Source: Adiantum capillus-veneris (lineage: Eukaryota > Streptophyta > Polypodiopsida > Polypodiales > Pteridaceae). From it: DNA of 64,000 nt. The notes under the pieces are model-generated. The model ran no database searches, was not told where the DNA came from, and saw only the letters and a list, made by a program, of their open reading frames with translations. The stretch is taken from assembly GCA_014529385.2 (NCBI GenBank), contig CM043968.1, positions 29,201,013 through 29,265,012 of the forward strand, given 5' to 3'. Within the stretch, counting starts at the first letter, position 1. The number at the start of each line of letters is the position of its first letter. This document shows positions 1-11,455 of this stretch, one piece after another. Position numbers and translations under genes: made by a program.

Positions 1-590
1 TCTTGCAAAATGTACAAATATTCATCCTCATCAGCACAATGTCTAAGAATTTCATCTTTTCCTTGCTTATATAGAGTTTTGGGAATCAAGCAATAAGGTT
101 CACATTCCTTGATTAAACTTTGAGCTAAATCCTTTTGAAGGTCTTTGGGGGGAAACCCATTAACTAAAAAGTTGATAGGAAAGTGTCGGGCAATTCATCA
201 TCAACTCCAATAGAGGCTTCACCATTGGGTATGCGAGACAAATGAACTTCCATAACATGTTTCTTCTAGATCTTACAACAATAGTGAAATCAAACTCGGG
301 CAAAACTAACAACCATATGTAATACTTCTCGTGGAACATGGCTTGCTTACTAGATACAACAACGCTTGATGATCTACGTAAAACACAAACTTGGTAGTAA
401 GAAGGTAATATCAAAATTTCTTTGCAGCATAAATCATAGCTAAACCTAGTTCATCTCGGCATCATTTAATTGGCAACTTGCAAAGCTAATAGGGTATTCT
501 AATTTATGTTCTCTTGGTTGAGTTAGAACACACATAATAGCAAAGTTTGATGCATCAATATGTACATGGAAAATTATGTTTCAGTCGCGC
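1..590 (-). pseudogene. T1 RNase H C-terminal part and RNase H-integrase linker
   Basis: The frame at 160-414 preserves an RNase H C-terminal pattern: KQAMFHEKYYIWLL, then EFDFTIVVR, matching the usual RWLLLLQEFDFTVVVRPG stretch of plant Ty3 elements. In another frame, positions 1-160 read as the linker before the integrase zinc domain (LIPKTLYKQGKDEILRHC, then DEDEYLYIL). Reading has to change frame, so the region is broken. Integrase proper would lie just beyond position 1. The assignment is by motif similarity only. Confidence 0.6.
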
Positions 591-592
591 AC

Positions 593-1460
593 TCAAAGGA
601 TTGGGGCACTTGTTAGGGCCTTTTTTAATAACTCATAAGCATGGTCACACTCCTTGGTCCAATGAAACTTGATAAGAAGCTTGTACAATGGACGAGCTAT
701 CTCAGTGAAGTTTAAAATAAACCGATGATAATAACCAACATGGCCCATGAATCTTTGAACTTCCTTATAGTTTGTAGGTGGTGGAAAATTGGCAATGGCT
801 TTTATTTTTCTTTCATCTATGGAAGTCCCATTCTTGAACACTATATGCCCTAAAGTGACTCTATGCTTAACGCAAAATTAGCATTTGAAACGGTTCAATG
901 AGATGCGATACAATCTGCACCTTTCAAACACTTTTGTAAACATGATAGATGCTTCTCCCAAGAGGAATAAACACAAAGGTCGTCTAGGAAAGCTTCGTAA
1001 AACTCCCTTAAATATTCTTTGAATGCAATGTTTATTATGGAATGTAGCAGGGACATTTGTCAAGCCAAAGGTCATAACACAAAATGCAAACACTTCCAAA
1101 GTGGTTATAAAAGCAGTTTTAGCTTGTTCCTCTAGTACAATTGTGATATGATTATAACCAGAGTATCCATCTAAAAAGCTATAAGCTTCCTTTCCTACAA
1201 CTCTTTCAAGCATATGTTCCAAATATAGAAAGGGATAATGCTCTCTCTTAGTGGCCACATTAACCTTCTTGAGATCTACACACACTCTAAGTTTCCCATT
1301 CTTTTTTGGCACAATGACTATCGGAGAAACCTATTCCGAGTGCTCAATAGGATATATGAATCCAAATTGAATAATTTTTTAAATCTCTTCTTGAAAAACC
1401 TTTGCATACTTAGGGCTCACTGGGTAGGGTCGTTTCTGGACTAGTTTAACAATTCTAATC
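593..1460 (-). pseudogene. T1 reverse transcriptase (broken)
   Basis: The main block (1312-878) reads KKNGKLRVCVDLKKVN, then EAYSFLDGYSGYNHI (motif A with its catalytic Asp), then TAFITT and MTFGLTNVPATF, all standard Ty3 RT landmarks. The usual RT entry segment lies upstream at 1313-1460. A frameshift follows the PATF motif. In the shifted frame the catalytic LDD motif is seen as AFLDDLCVYSSWEKHL (around 960-1010). The block 841-593 carries the RT thumb/RNase H connection (FMGHVGYYHRFI, ARPLYKL). All catalytic landmarks are traceable but no single frame contains them, so it cannot make a full enzyme. Confidence 0.8.
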
Positions 1461-2639
1461 ATGGGAATTGTGTGTTGCACCATGGAAGGTGGAACGCCCT
1501 TCATATCATGATATGTCCAAGAAAATATATCCTTGAGTTATTCAATCTCAGTAAGGTCTTGGGAAATGAAAATAGGTTTGGACTCCTCACCTGGGTCTGC
1601 TAATTCTATTCTGTAACTATCATCACAGCATCATAGACTCCATTACTTCCATCGATAGGCGTTCTTTGGGCCTTCTTGTACACAACCTTATGCTCCTCCA
1701 TGGTGTAGGATTTGAAATGCTCAGGTGCAGGGTATAAGTCTGTGGGATCTGGTTGTGCCGTGGATTGTGATTTTACTTTTGTTTCCCTTTGTTGTTGAGC
1801 TAACTCCCGGTTTTGGCGTCTCCTTACTGTATGGATTAACTTTGGCTTCTCTACAATCTCTAATTGTGCAACCTCAAAGGGTTGTGGACTACACCACATG
1901 GCATTATCTACCAACTTTCAATGAGCATCACATGTCCCCACATAATTGAGCCATTCTACGGTGGACTTCTTTTCTTTTATCATAGCACATACATTCTCTC
2001 GATATCATTGCCTCTTATATCTCTTACTCCTCTTGTCTAATTTTTGATTTTGGGTTGCTACTGTCGTGGAATCACTGGGTTTGTCCTCATTTTTGTCCTC
2101 CTCACTCCATGATACATTGTCATATGACATGGTACTTGGCCTCGAGGGTTTTGTTTCATGATTTGAGATAATATGCAAGTCAGATTCCCTTTCAAGCTTA
2201 GAATCAATTTCTATAAGTGATTTAGTCTCTGAATCACATTGATCATCACAATCTTCCAAGGCACTAGTAGCTTGGATGTCATTCACGTCTTCACTCTTCA
2301 TATCCTCAAAAGACATATGCATTGCACTTAACATATTCATTGGTGCAACCTACATTATTTTTTCTGCCTCAGCTATTACCCAAGTTGTTCCTCTATTTCC
2401 ACAAGTTTCTATGGTTGTTGCAAGTTGTACCCAATCAACGTTGTCCAACTCAACCATTCCACGTAGGACATCCATATAATGAGAGTCTGCCCCAATATCC
2501 ATGTCCTTTTTACTTGTGTAACAATACTTCAATGGAGCTTAGCGAATTGTGGTGTCTGATCATTGTCAATTATAAACATGTTTCCTAAAGGGTGCACTTG
2601 ATCTCTTATAAGATCAACTCGGATGACGGAGTCTTGGAA
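1461..2639 (-). pseudogene. T1 protease-RT spacer, low-complexity acidic region
   Basis: Several short open frames on the minus strand (1606-1914, 2005-2340, 2350-2532) lie between the recognised protease and RT. They are rich in Asp, Glu, Ser and Thr and show no domain I recognise. The position and composition fit the long, poorly conserved PR-RT spacer seen in Ogre/Tat-type elements. Ogre elements are known for an intron in this interval, but I saw no convincing splice pair here. Probably decayed spacer. Confidence 0.4.
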
Positions 2640-2810
2640 CTATAAGTAGATGTGATTTCTAGACCAATCATGTACCATTTTTTCTTCTCTCATGCAATGA
2701 CACACTAAGATCATCTCAAATGACATAGGATGCATGGATAAGTCCATAATGATGAAGGTATGTCTTACCTTGTTTCCAAGGACCTTGATTTTGAGATCTT
2801 TCAACATTCC
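2640..2810 (-). pseudogene. T1 protease, C-terminal part (downstream of solo LTR)
   Basis: The minus-strand reading gives GMLKDLKIKVLGNKVRHTFI, then MDLSMHP, MSFEMIL and EEKMVHDW. This is the usual tail of plant Ty3 retropepsin domains (pattern RDLKI...HTFIVMD...YEMILGRPF). It continues the protease at 4834-5227 once the LTR at 2811-4833 is removed: TPFG is followed by MLKDLKI. Broken only by the insertion and small changes. Confidence 0.7.
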
Positions 2811-4833
2811 TATGAGGTCCCCACCCCGTCGTCTCAAATGACAGATCTGATGGTAAACCTGATGGCCACTAGATCTATTGCAGAAGCAAACAAAGTGGTT
2901 TAAGGGATCAACTAGTGGACAAGATCTCATCACCAAGTGAATTGAGTCGAGCCTACTAGCAACGAGATCTAGTTCCACCTCGCAGGGGAAGCGTGTCTAA
3001 TCAATTATCGATCCTAAAACCCACCTTCCAAGAGGAGAGAAGTCTCGAGTGGCTTTTTCCCCATAGCTTTCAGAGGCACATACACTTGAGACTTCGCCGC
3101 TCTTCGGGCAATGAGTAATACTAGAGTCAATTTATAGTACTATGGGGACGGAGAGTTTCCGACCAATCGGGACCACCCTTCTCATAGGCATTGGCAACCC
3201 GAGCCAAGCCCCCACTTTCCACCCCATAGTCACACTTCCTTTGTTACCTAATTACTACCACAATGATTGTTCAACATATAAGTTCTTTGTTTATTTTTCC
3301 GATTCACAAGTTCTTTAATACAGCCCTTCAACCAGTATTGCAAAGAGGCACCAAGACAGTAATTCTAGTAAAAATTCACTCAAAAACTCATTCATTTAAA
3401 GTTCCAATGCTCTAGAGGCACAACATCCCCCAACGAGTGTTTACTCCACCCGTTGTCGCCTAGTTGCCCATACAACTAGGTTGTCCACCGCTTAACCAGC
3501 AGTCGTGGATTCAAGAGCCCTTAACCACGAACTCTAGCTCCTGCGAATAACTTCGTGAGCTCCCCCTGTGATCAAGACGGGGTTCGGACTAGATAACATT
3601 GGAATTGAAAATGAACTAGCTGAGCTAAATTTTCCCTAGCAACCAATCTTTCCTACTTTAGACAATATATTTCGAAAGCGTTCTTTCCTAATTGAATATA
3701 AAATACAATTAATTTAAATGTCGTGGTTTCCGTTGATTTCCAACATGTTGGAAAATGTGTTTTTCATCCTACCCTATCGAATGCAATGTTTCTTTAACAA
3801 ACTTGAATTAAAACTTGACCTACTTCCACAATTTCCTTGTCATTGCTCCGTGAGATGGCTGGTACTTAGTCGACCATGGGAGCTTTTCCCTTTCCATTAG
3901 TGTTGCTTGTCCCCGCCTCGCGGTCGTGGGAACCACCGAAACGAGTTCTCTTTACCGATTGACAACTTGGAAAAAGAGAGCGAGTTTACGGCTGAATTCC
4001 TCTCAAAATTCTGATGCAAGGGCCTCCTTGAGATGAGAAACGGGCAGCACCTTCCCTCCTAGCTCCTCTTCCAAAGACTATGTCTGCCGGCAGCACCTCC
4101 TCAAGGTGTTTGTGTGTGTAGGAGTGTGTGTGTGAGCATATATGTGTGTGTGTGTGTGTGTGAGCACAATCTTATATAGGCTCTTCCAAGCTGAAACTTG
4201 AACCAGGCTGCTAAATACATCTGAGGGAGTACTCACCTCATGCAACGCAGTTCAGTTACATGCTTACCAAGTGTCTAGTTAACTTAGTCTAACTAACTCT
4301 CACACTCTCTCTCAAGCATGGCAAGTCTTCCCACAAGCCCCTAGAGGTGTGAGGGCCCCCCCTAGCTACTAAAGCAAGCTCCCAGTGGCCTGGGACCTGT
4401 TCCCACACAGCCCCCGAGCCCCGGTGCCTCCCCGCATAACTTTAGGAAAATTTAATTTTAACCTAAGACGGGCAATACGAATCAGAATTTAATGCCGAAA
4501 CTTGCTATACTAAGCTCTAACTAAGGTGTACCTGTCCAAGTACCTGCCATATTTAGCAGCCCCCGGTGTCCAAAAAAATACATTTTTTTCAAATTCGGGG
4601 TACGGGTGCAGTTTTTCGAGACGGTTAAAACTAGACGGGTCGGGTGACCAAAAACTTACTATTTTTGGAAAATTTCCACAAAAATTATTTTAATTCATTT
4701 TTGGAAGCTTTATGACATTCTAAACATCATGGCATCGACGGATTTTTGAAAACTACTAAAAATAGTAACTTTTTCCATTATGATTGTTTCATGGTACAAT
4801 GTGTTCTTTTAGCTTGGGGTCGTAGACCTTACA
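2811..4833 (-). mobile_element. Solo LTR of the G3 family, inserted in T1 protease
   Basis: The stretch reads, in reverse complement, from TGTAAGGTCTAC to a mutated end (TATGAGGTCC on the plus strand). It is alignable to the 2.8-kb LTRs of G3 at 32846-35625 and 37246-40155, minus a deletion of roughly 700 bp in the leader part. The flanks are attcc (2806-2810) and atcc (4834-4837), a target duplication with one base lost. Removing the LTR rejoins the T1 protease. There is no internal sequence or second LTR, so it is a solo LTR, probably from LTR-LTR recombination. A TATA-like box lies at 4171-4180 and a decayed LTR exon at about 3826-3957. Confidence 0.85.
4171..4180 (-). promoter_or_regulatory. 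TATA-like box of the solo LTR
   Basis: The reverse complement reads CCTATATAAG, followed by a CA-rich tract. It occupies the same place as CCTATTTAAAGG in the G3 LTRs. It is the likely pol II core promoter of the LTR. Activity in this decayed copy is unknown. Confidence 0.55.
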
Positions 4834-5227
4834 ATCCAAAAGGCGTAACGATAGATCCATTGGCCATTTTTACCACTACATTTGTGACTTCAAGATGAGG
4901 TCTTCCCATAGATTTCCAGCATCTTTTTGTTACATTGCTCACTCCTGCACCACCATCAAGGATTCTCTTCATAATTAATCCTTTTGTAGTGATTGGTAGG
5001 GTTACATTAGATTCATCGCCTTCAAAGTATTGACCCAGCTTCTTAACATGTATTTCAATAAATGAGCTTTTATCTAGTTTGGGTTGTGGGTCCAAGCGTT
5101 CCTCCTTAACTCGGATTTCATTGGGTCTACTCATTTGTGCAAATTGCGGTAGGCTGACTTTTAGTTCTCCATTGAGAAATGCCCAAAAAGCTAGGAAAAG
5201 CTTTGTATTCCCATACAATTTAGACAT
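4834..5227 (-). pseudogene. T1 protease (retropepsin) N-terminal part
   Basis: The frame contains ITTKGLIMKRILDGGAGVS followed by RCWKSMGRPHLE and VVVKMANGSIVTPFG. This matches the retropepsin active-site region of plant Ty3 elements, where the usual motif is IDGGAGVNI; here it is LDGGAG. The frame ends at the inserted LTR (2811-4833) and resumes at 2810. The preceding residues are a basic/acidic gag-protease connector. Confidence 0.7.
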
Positions 5228-6440
5228 TATAGTGGTTCTGAGTTCAAAAGCCAGGTAATGTTCAAGGGGACTTTTTGAGATTCTAGTCCATGACCTAAGG
5301 CTGGTGAAGATGTGATCTTCATTTCTTTGATGGGGTTAGGTATTCCCTCACTAAGCTTTCTTTCAATCAAGAAATGTGTATGTCCACTTTTTGATGTTTT
5401 GACCTCACTTCCTTCCTAGAGGATACTATGTATGGCCAACGGGTTGGGATCTCCTTGAGGTTGCGGTTGTCTGGGGAACATTGTATCTGTAATCCTAATC
5501 TGCCTAGGTTCTGTCTCAAGCCCTCTTTGGGTCCCCTCTACCAAATTCCTTAAATGCTTAGCTCACTCAATCTCTTCTATAGGGTTTGGGTAGGTCCCAA
5601 TCTTCTTCATGGTTCCCTTGGGTTTTGTTCCTTGTGGCTTCTCTTGGAGACTCTTTCTTGATTTGGTTAGTCTTGAAGAAATTCGTTGCATCATCGGTGG
5701 TATGGGAGTGGCTTGCTTATGTCTTCATCTAATCGGGTCTTTGCTTGATTTCATCTTGTGGTGGTCCTCATTGGTTTTTTCTCTTATGGTGGTAGTTTTA
5801 GTCTCCATGGTTTCTATTGAATCAGAATCATCTTTGGAATCATTCATATACACGGGGTCATCATCAGTTCCTATGTTGGTCTTTGAACTAGGACTTGAAT
5901 TTGTAGCTTTCAGTGATCTCTTCCTTTGTGTTTTCTTTTTTCTCGCTCTATCAATTGATGCAGCATCTCTCTCTTCAAGGATGAATATTAATTTTTGGAG
6001 CATCGAGCGTGTGAGTGCCTTTACTGGTACTACAAGTGTAGTATGCGATGCCCATTGATAATCTTGATCAAGTTCAATAGTGTAATCTTTGGTGCATTTG
6101 GATTTTAAGGTCATTAAACAATCAAATGATCTATGCCACAACAATACAGGTGAGTATTCACATTGCCAATGTGCTCCCTTGACTTGTTTGCACTGGTGCA
6201 ACATTCCTTTGCATTCTAATAGGACACTCAGCTAGTGAATGTGGTCCACCATGTTTGTAGCATTGAAGAGGCAGTCTCTTGGCAATGATATTCATGTTTC
6301 GGCCTCTTGTTGCAAGAGGAGTAGCTTGATAGACAGGCTTGACTTGTCGACACCCAATGGTCCTCCATGTAGTACTGGTGGCACTCCTCAAGAGTATCTA
6401 TTCCGTAGGTGATACCCGAACCCTGGGGATTCACCATGGA
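5228..6440 (-). pseudogene. T1 gag C-terminal region with a zinc-knuckle remnant
   Basis: Frame 6391-6158 holds CYKH followed by GGPHSLAEC, a retroviral-type zinc knuckle (CX2CX3HX4C) in which the second Cys has become His. Frame 6204-5725 continues with a charged Ser/Lys/Asp-rich tail. Just upstream, frame 6437-6228 reads GIDTLEECHQYYMEDHWV, a stretch that commonly precedes the knuckle in this element type. The region would encode nucleocapsid but is fragmented. Confidence 0.6.
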
Positions 6441-7060
6441 AAAATTAATGCACCACGTAAGTGTAAGGGAGGGGCTTTTTTTTACAAGTTACATAAGTGT
6501 ATAATCTAGGGGTAGGCCCCCAATAATTTATCTCCCAAGCTTAAAAATAAGGGAGGGGGTTATCATTTTTTTCTTGGGGGGGGGGGGGGGGGGGGGGACT
6601 AACTCGGGTTGACTACTTGTAACAATTGGTTGAACTGGTGTGCACTAGAACTCAAATGAATTTTGAGAAAGTTTTTTATCAGGTCACACATCAAATTTTG
6701 CATCAATCTGATCATATAGATAAGGGCTGATTTGGAACAAGTCAAGGGTTGATTTACACCAGCTTTGGATGGGTGAGAATTAGGGACGAGTAGCAAGAGT
6801 GTAGGCTGATCAGGCACATAGTTTGAAAGTCAAACTGAGACACTTTGAGGGTAAATCTAGTTATCAACATAAGTGATTCCTTAGTACATTGCCAGTCACT
6901 ATGCTACACACTCTTTGACTAGTTTTACTTAGTTAGATTATGTGAGACCTAAATTTTATATGTAAGATAGGGGTATGATAGTTTTCTTCATTGATTGTTG
7001 TATAAGCGTAGAACAGGGGGTCATATTCCCTAATATGAGTTGTATATAGGGGTTTTATCA
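6441..7060. other. Non-coding interruption of T1 gag, with a poly-G tract
   Basis: About 620 bases between two recognisable gag blocks have no gag-like reading in any frame. They include a T8 run, a GGGGGTTATC segment and an uninterrupted run of 22 G (6576-6597). This may be an inserted non-autonomous transposon or decayed spacer. I could not define ends or a target duplication. Confidence 0.35.
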
Positions 7061-8122
7061 AATTTGTCCGCTCGCAGGTGGCTTCCCATTTTGCATATAG
7101 CGTGAACCCCTTGGTTACCCAAGTCTATGTCATCTTCGCAACCCAAATAAGTACTAGATGTCTCACAGCCTACTTGGTTCATAAAGGTAACTCACGGGTG
7201 CAGAGGTTGTGGTCCTAGCACTGGAGGGGGGTAATGGTGTGGTTTGGGCAACGTTTTTGGTTCTAGGGACCATATGCTGTGATGGTTGCTCAATGGGTGG
7301 GACAAAAATTAATGCAGGAACTCGAGGCGAGTCTGTCTAGACTAAGGGGGGTCTATTTTCCTTTAGGCATTTAAGAACTAGGAAATCCTTAGCTTGATGG
7401 CCATATCTGCCACACACATTGCAAGTCCCGTCAAAGTTTATTCTAAAGGTAGGGCATTCATTGGTGCTATGTGGTCCCAACCAAACAGAGCACCATTGTT
7501 GCTCCCTTCTTGGATACATATGATTATTTTGGGGAGTACGATTACCCCTAAGGCTTTCTTGGATAACCTTGATGAGATCAGCCAATGTCATCTCATATAT
7601 CTTTGGCTCTTTCATGATTGGATTTAGGGTCACCAACTCATGCCCAATTGCTTGCGAGCTGGTGGATTTTGGCTCAACAGAGACTCTTTCACCTTCAATC
7701 ATTAAATTGTCTTCCAATTGGATTGCGTTGATGGTGACTGCTTCCCAAGTAGTGATACCTCGAATGACTAGGCCATTATAGATATCCTCATGTCATAGTC
7801 CCCTAATGAATCTATCAAGAAGTTGGTTATTGTTGAAATGCTCATTTGGATTACAATAAGAATTCAAATGCTTCAAGCAACTAATAAAGTCTTAAGTCAT
7901 TGACTCACCTTCCTCCCGTTGGTCTTTTTGGAGCTGAGATGTTGCACCCCAAAGCACTCCCTCTCGTATGTACTCTTTCAAGAACAATCTTCTAAGAGTA
8001 GGATAGTGCATGCACTTTTCATTCCTTAGGGTTCTATACCAATCCCCCGCCTTTCCACCTAGAGTCAAGCTTAAAGACTTGCACTTATGTAGTTCATTCT
8101 GCTCTTCTAGGGAATCACACAC
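7061..8122 (-). pseudogene. T1 gag core and tandem zinc knuckles
   Basis: The block 8122-7892 carries a Retrotrans_gag-like core: LSLTLGGKAGDWYRTL, then YPTLRRLFLKEYI. The block 7717-7337 carries two adjacent knuckle remnants. The first is CSVWLGPHSTNEC, with the second Cys now Trp. The second is CNVCGRYGHQAKDF, with the last Cys now Phe. Both matter for RNA packaging, and both have lost a ligand. Frame changes separate the blocks. Confidence 0.65.
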
Positions 8123-9681
8123 GTGTTAAATACCTCTATATTCTTTCTAACATCTCCATCTCCATTTAATTTTTGTGTGAGCTTGGCCACTTGTAATGCC
8201 TTACTTCTAGGCTCTCTATCAGGCATGCTATGAATATTTTCAACAATAGATCGACCAATAGCTTGAGCAAATGTTTTTAGGTAAACCAAGTGAGTAGGTA
8301 TAGTGGGCAGCGGCACTCTTGGGACTACATGTGGAATTGGAGGTTGGCATATGGGTGATTCTTGGGTTCCAAGCTTGGCACGAGGTTGCGCCATGTTGTG
8401 GCCCAAAGTTCATGTGTGGCCCTAGGCATAGCAGACGTAGGATGTGCCATGTTAATGCTAGTTGGTATGGCTCCACTATAATAGGGGCTTGGATAGAGTG
8501 GTCGTGGATCGTAAGCTGTCAAAACAATTGGGGGTGTAGGAGCTACATGGGCATGAGGGCCAACATGTATATATGGTTGACACACAACTATAGGTATTAT
8601 CGTAGGCAATGTGCTACTAGCTAGTAGTGCGTTACCTCATTCATTACTAGGTAGTAAAGAATGAGGTCCAGGGTGTACTTTTTGCCATGCTCATTACTTG
8701 GATAGGCATAGTATCCGTAGTGTCTTCGAGGGAAAGATGAGCTAAATTTGGAAAGGTGAAAATTTTCTTATGGGCTCAGGCTGTATTGAGACTCTAGGCG
8801 AAACAACATATGAAGGATCCATGGGACTTACTGAGGGAGTCTCCATTTGTGATAGGGTCGGTTGTTTTTCCTTTCCCGTATCCAAGAGTCTCATAGGACC
8901 CATTGAAGGAATGTTAACCCCCTTTGTTTTGCCTCTCCAATTGGACAACCCCATGGATGACATCACAGACCATCCCTTGTCGCTCCTCTAGACTTGTGGC
9001 ACTAGACGTGGATTGTGCAACCTCTAACCAACCCACATGATATGTGTAGCCCGTATATAGGTCAGTCAAAGTCTTGATTTTTAGGTCATACTCCCAATTT
9101 TTAGTGACAAATATCCCCTCTAAGCTTGGAGTGTTGGAGGTTTCCCTTGAAGTGGAGGCATTATGGTTCCCTATGGTCTGACCCTTAGTGACTGCTAATT
9201 CGGGAGCACTTGGTTGCTTGTCTGGCATGATTATTGTCATAGGGGTCTTTTCTTTCATGGCTAAGCATTTCTCCATTACACACAGACTATCAATTTCCCT
9301 TTCCCTAGGTACTTGCATATATCGTTCGACCTCTTGTACTTTGACAAGACTACTACCATCGGGTAGTAGAACGTCAAAGGGTGATGGCTTGGTAGGGTCT
9401 TTAGTGAATACACGGGGTAGGATATTGACATGGACACTCTTGGGGAGTATAGGGTCTACATGAGAAGTGAAAAGAAAATCTACCTCTCCATCACCTTCGT
9501 TTACTTCACTAGATGTAGGCTCCGAATGAGTGGCTCGACTAATGGTATCCATTAGCCAATTAAACACACTAGCACTTGGTTGTGGGGCCGAGACAGGTAC
9601 TTTTTGGTTTTTATTTTCCGGGTATGGGGTAAGGTGTCCCTCCATCATGTCAAAATCAAAGGAAGGGTCACTAGCCACCAC
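8107..9681 (-). pseudogene. T1 gag N-terminal region
   Basis: The longest frame (9681-8914, 255 codons) is open and starts with Met, followed by shorter frames (8966-8742, 8609-8325, 8406-8107) leading into the gag core. The sequence is rich in Pro, Ser, Thr and Glu. It contains a Pro/Tyr/His-rich patch (8609-8325) and no domain I recognise. Position argues for the variable N-terminal gag of T1. The start is not confirmed. Confidence 0.45.
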
Positions 9682-9889
9682 AATGTGTGGGTCTTGAGTT
9701 GCACTACATTGGGTCCGAGCCCTAGGCCCAGAACCTGATGTGGGTAGATAATGAGCATCTGTGTATTCTAAAGCACTCTCTAATTACTCAGACTCTAGCA
9801 CTCATCCAGAGTGTAAATACATGTAATGTGCGTATCCTAAAAGTGTTGACAAGTACCCTAAGAGGCCTCACCACCACTAGCTATTTCGA
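9682..9889. other. Unassigned junction between T1 and H1
   Basis: This short stretch matches neither the gag end of T1 nor the integrase of H1 in a recognisable way. It holds no LTR end, primer site or target duplication that I can see. It is probably the scar of deletions that removed the T1 5' LTR and the 3' third of H1. Confidence 0.3.
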
Positions 9890-10106
9890 TCATTTTTACT
9901 TGATTATTTTCATATTCCCATGGATAGACTTGGGCAATCCAAAGATAAAATCCATGGATATTCTCTCCCGAGGTGAATTAGGTATTGGAAATGGCTAGAG
10001 TAATCCAGGTTGCTTCCCCATATCATACTTGGTCTTTTGGCGTACCACACATTTGGAAACATACTCTTGTATGTCCACTTTCATGGTAGGCCAATAGAAA
10101 TACGTC
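9890..10106 (-). pseudogene. H1 integrase N-terminal remnant
   Basis: By comparison with the intact reading in H2 (29898-30326), the reverse complement encodes the start of the integrase core (SMDFIFGLPKS-like, about 9925-9965) and the zinc-domain tail (CVVCQK-like, about 10025-10060). It stops short before the second catalytic Asp. Frames are broken. Confidence 0.5.
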
Positions 10107-10493
10107 TTACTCCTTGAAGAATAGGTTGAATCCTTCTATGCCCTGCATAGGGAGGAGCATGGGCTCATACTTTACTTTCTTGCAAAGAGAGTGAGTAACA
10201 CATAGCCAATTGCTATGGAGATGATAACCATCCTGCAAAATGAATGGTTCTTCTTTCTTCCCTAACACAAGGGTTGAAATTACATCTTTAAAATCAAGGT
10301 TAGTATCATACTCATCTATCATGGAAAATAGATCATAGTGAGTTGCTATGGACACCACATTGGCCCCTGGTCGTCGTGATAGTGCATCGGTTACTTGATT
10401 GTGCTTGCCAACAATGTGAGCAATATGAAAATTGAATTGCAAAAGAAAATTTTCCCACCTCATTTGTTTGTCGGAGAGCTTGGTTTGTTTCAT
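10107..10493 (-). pseudogene. H1 RNase H C-terminus and integrase zinc-binding entry
   Basis: The 128-codon frame contains TKLSDKQMRWENFLLQFNFH, IAHIVGKHNQVTDALSRR and the DLFSMIDEYDTN linker. It also holds LQDGYHLHSNWLCV, the approach to the integrase HHCC domain. ADALSRR-type motifs are diagnostic of the Ty3 RNase H end. The upstream half of RNase H lies beyond N1 at 19205-19583. Confidence 0.75.
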
Positions 10494-10528
10494 GAAGTAC
10501 TTAAGACTTTGGTGATCTGTTCGTAGGA

Positions 10529-11399
10529 TGTAATGGAAATGGCCTATGAACTTTGAGAGTAGCGGAATTAGGAAATTAGATAAAGCACTTTTGTGAGATT
10601 ACTTTTGTGAGCATAGCGGGTGAACTTAATTGATGGTAGAAACATACACATGGTACTTAGTTAACTTGGCATGAACAATACTTTTGCAAGAGAGAGTTTT
10701 TAGAGAACATGAAAACAATTGAGGACAGGATTCATACGGAGCCGGTCCCCCCTCCAATAGGCATTTGTATTATAGTTTCTCCCATCAAGAGAGACTTGGT
10801 ACAATACAATCTTTGTGTTCCTTGTGACCTTGGTGGTGCAATGAAGATGAAAATCTTTATGCATCACAAGGATAACATAAACTTTGTAGAAAGCATTAAC
10901 TATCCCAAGCCTTCGTCCCAAGGCCGCAAACACCTTCGAAGGTGGAGAGAGCTAGCGGGGAATGAGGATAGGGAAGAGGAAGAAGAAACATCCATAGAAG
11001 AAAGAAATAGTTCCTCACTTATCATCACTCTTCTTGCTAGCATACATAATAGCATAGTAATGAAGATGGAGAAGATGGAAATCTTAAGCATTGAAGCATG
11101 GCTCTTGGTTGGATTTTCATTCCATAGCCAAGAGTGTTGGTGTAGGCTCTTACTTCTCACAAGCTTGGAGAAGGAGGTCGAGTTCCTCAACTTTCACCAA
11201 GTGAGAATGAATCCACAAACTGAGTGTGTGTGCGTGTGTGTGGTGTATATCCCCCTAGCACCCCCCTTGCTTGCTTGGGGAGATTTGTAACTTTCCCACA
11301 TGCTGCAAGCTCATTGGACCCCTCTCCCTCTAGCCAATCACATGCATCATGTAGTCAAGTACATGGGTAGTCTTTTGACAAGTGTCCTCCTTACCCCTT

Positions 11400-11455
<56 letters not shown>

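Larger units (their letters stand above)
1..9700 (-). mobile_element. T1: degenerate Ty3/gypsy element (Ogre/Tat/Athila-like), 3' part outside window
   Basis: Reading leftwards on the minus strand, the order is gag N-terminal region (~9681-8107), gag core (8122-7892), zinc knuckles (7717-7337 and 6391-6158), protease (5227-4834 continuing at 2810-2640), a long spacer, reverse transcriptase (~1460-593), RNase H (~590-160) and the start of the integrase region (160-1). That is the Ty3/gypsy order. The RT block has the spacing and wording of the plant Ogre/Tat/Athila group as I know it. Frames are broken many times, so it is an old inactive copy. Integrase and the 3' LTR lie left of the window. 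No 5' LTR or primer site was found at the right end, and the boundary near 9700 is uncertain. A 2-kb solo LTR is inserted in the protease. Confidence 0.75.

Noticed and set aside
8319-8624. 101-codon plus-strand frame in T1 gag
   Set aside because: Antisense to the gag reading, which fits the surrounding minus-strand order; no recognisable domain.
9738-9998. 86-codon plus-strand frame at the T1/H1 junction
   Set aside because: Its second half is antisense to H1 integrase sequence, so it is a chance frame.
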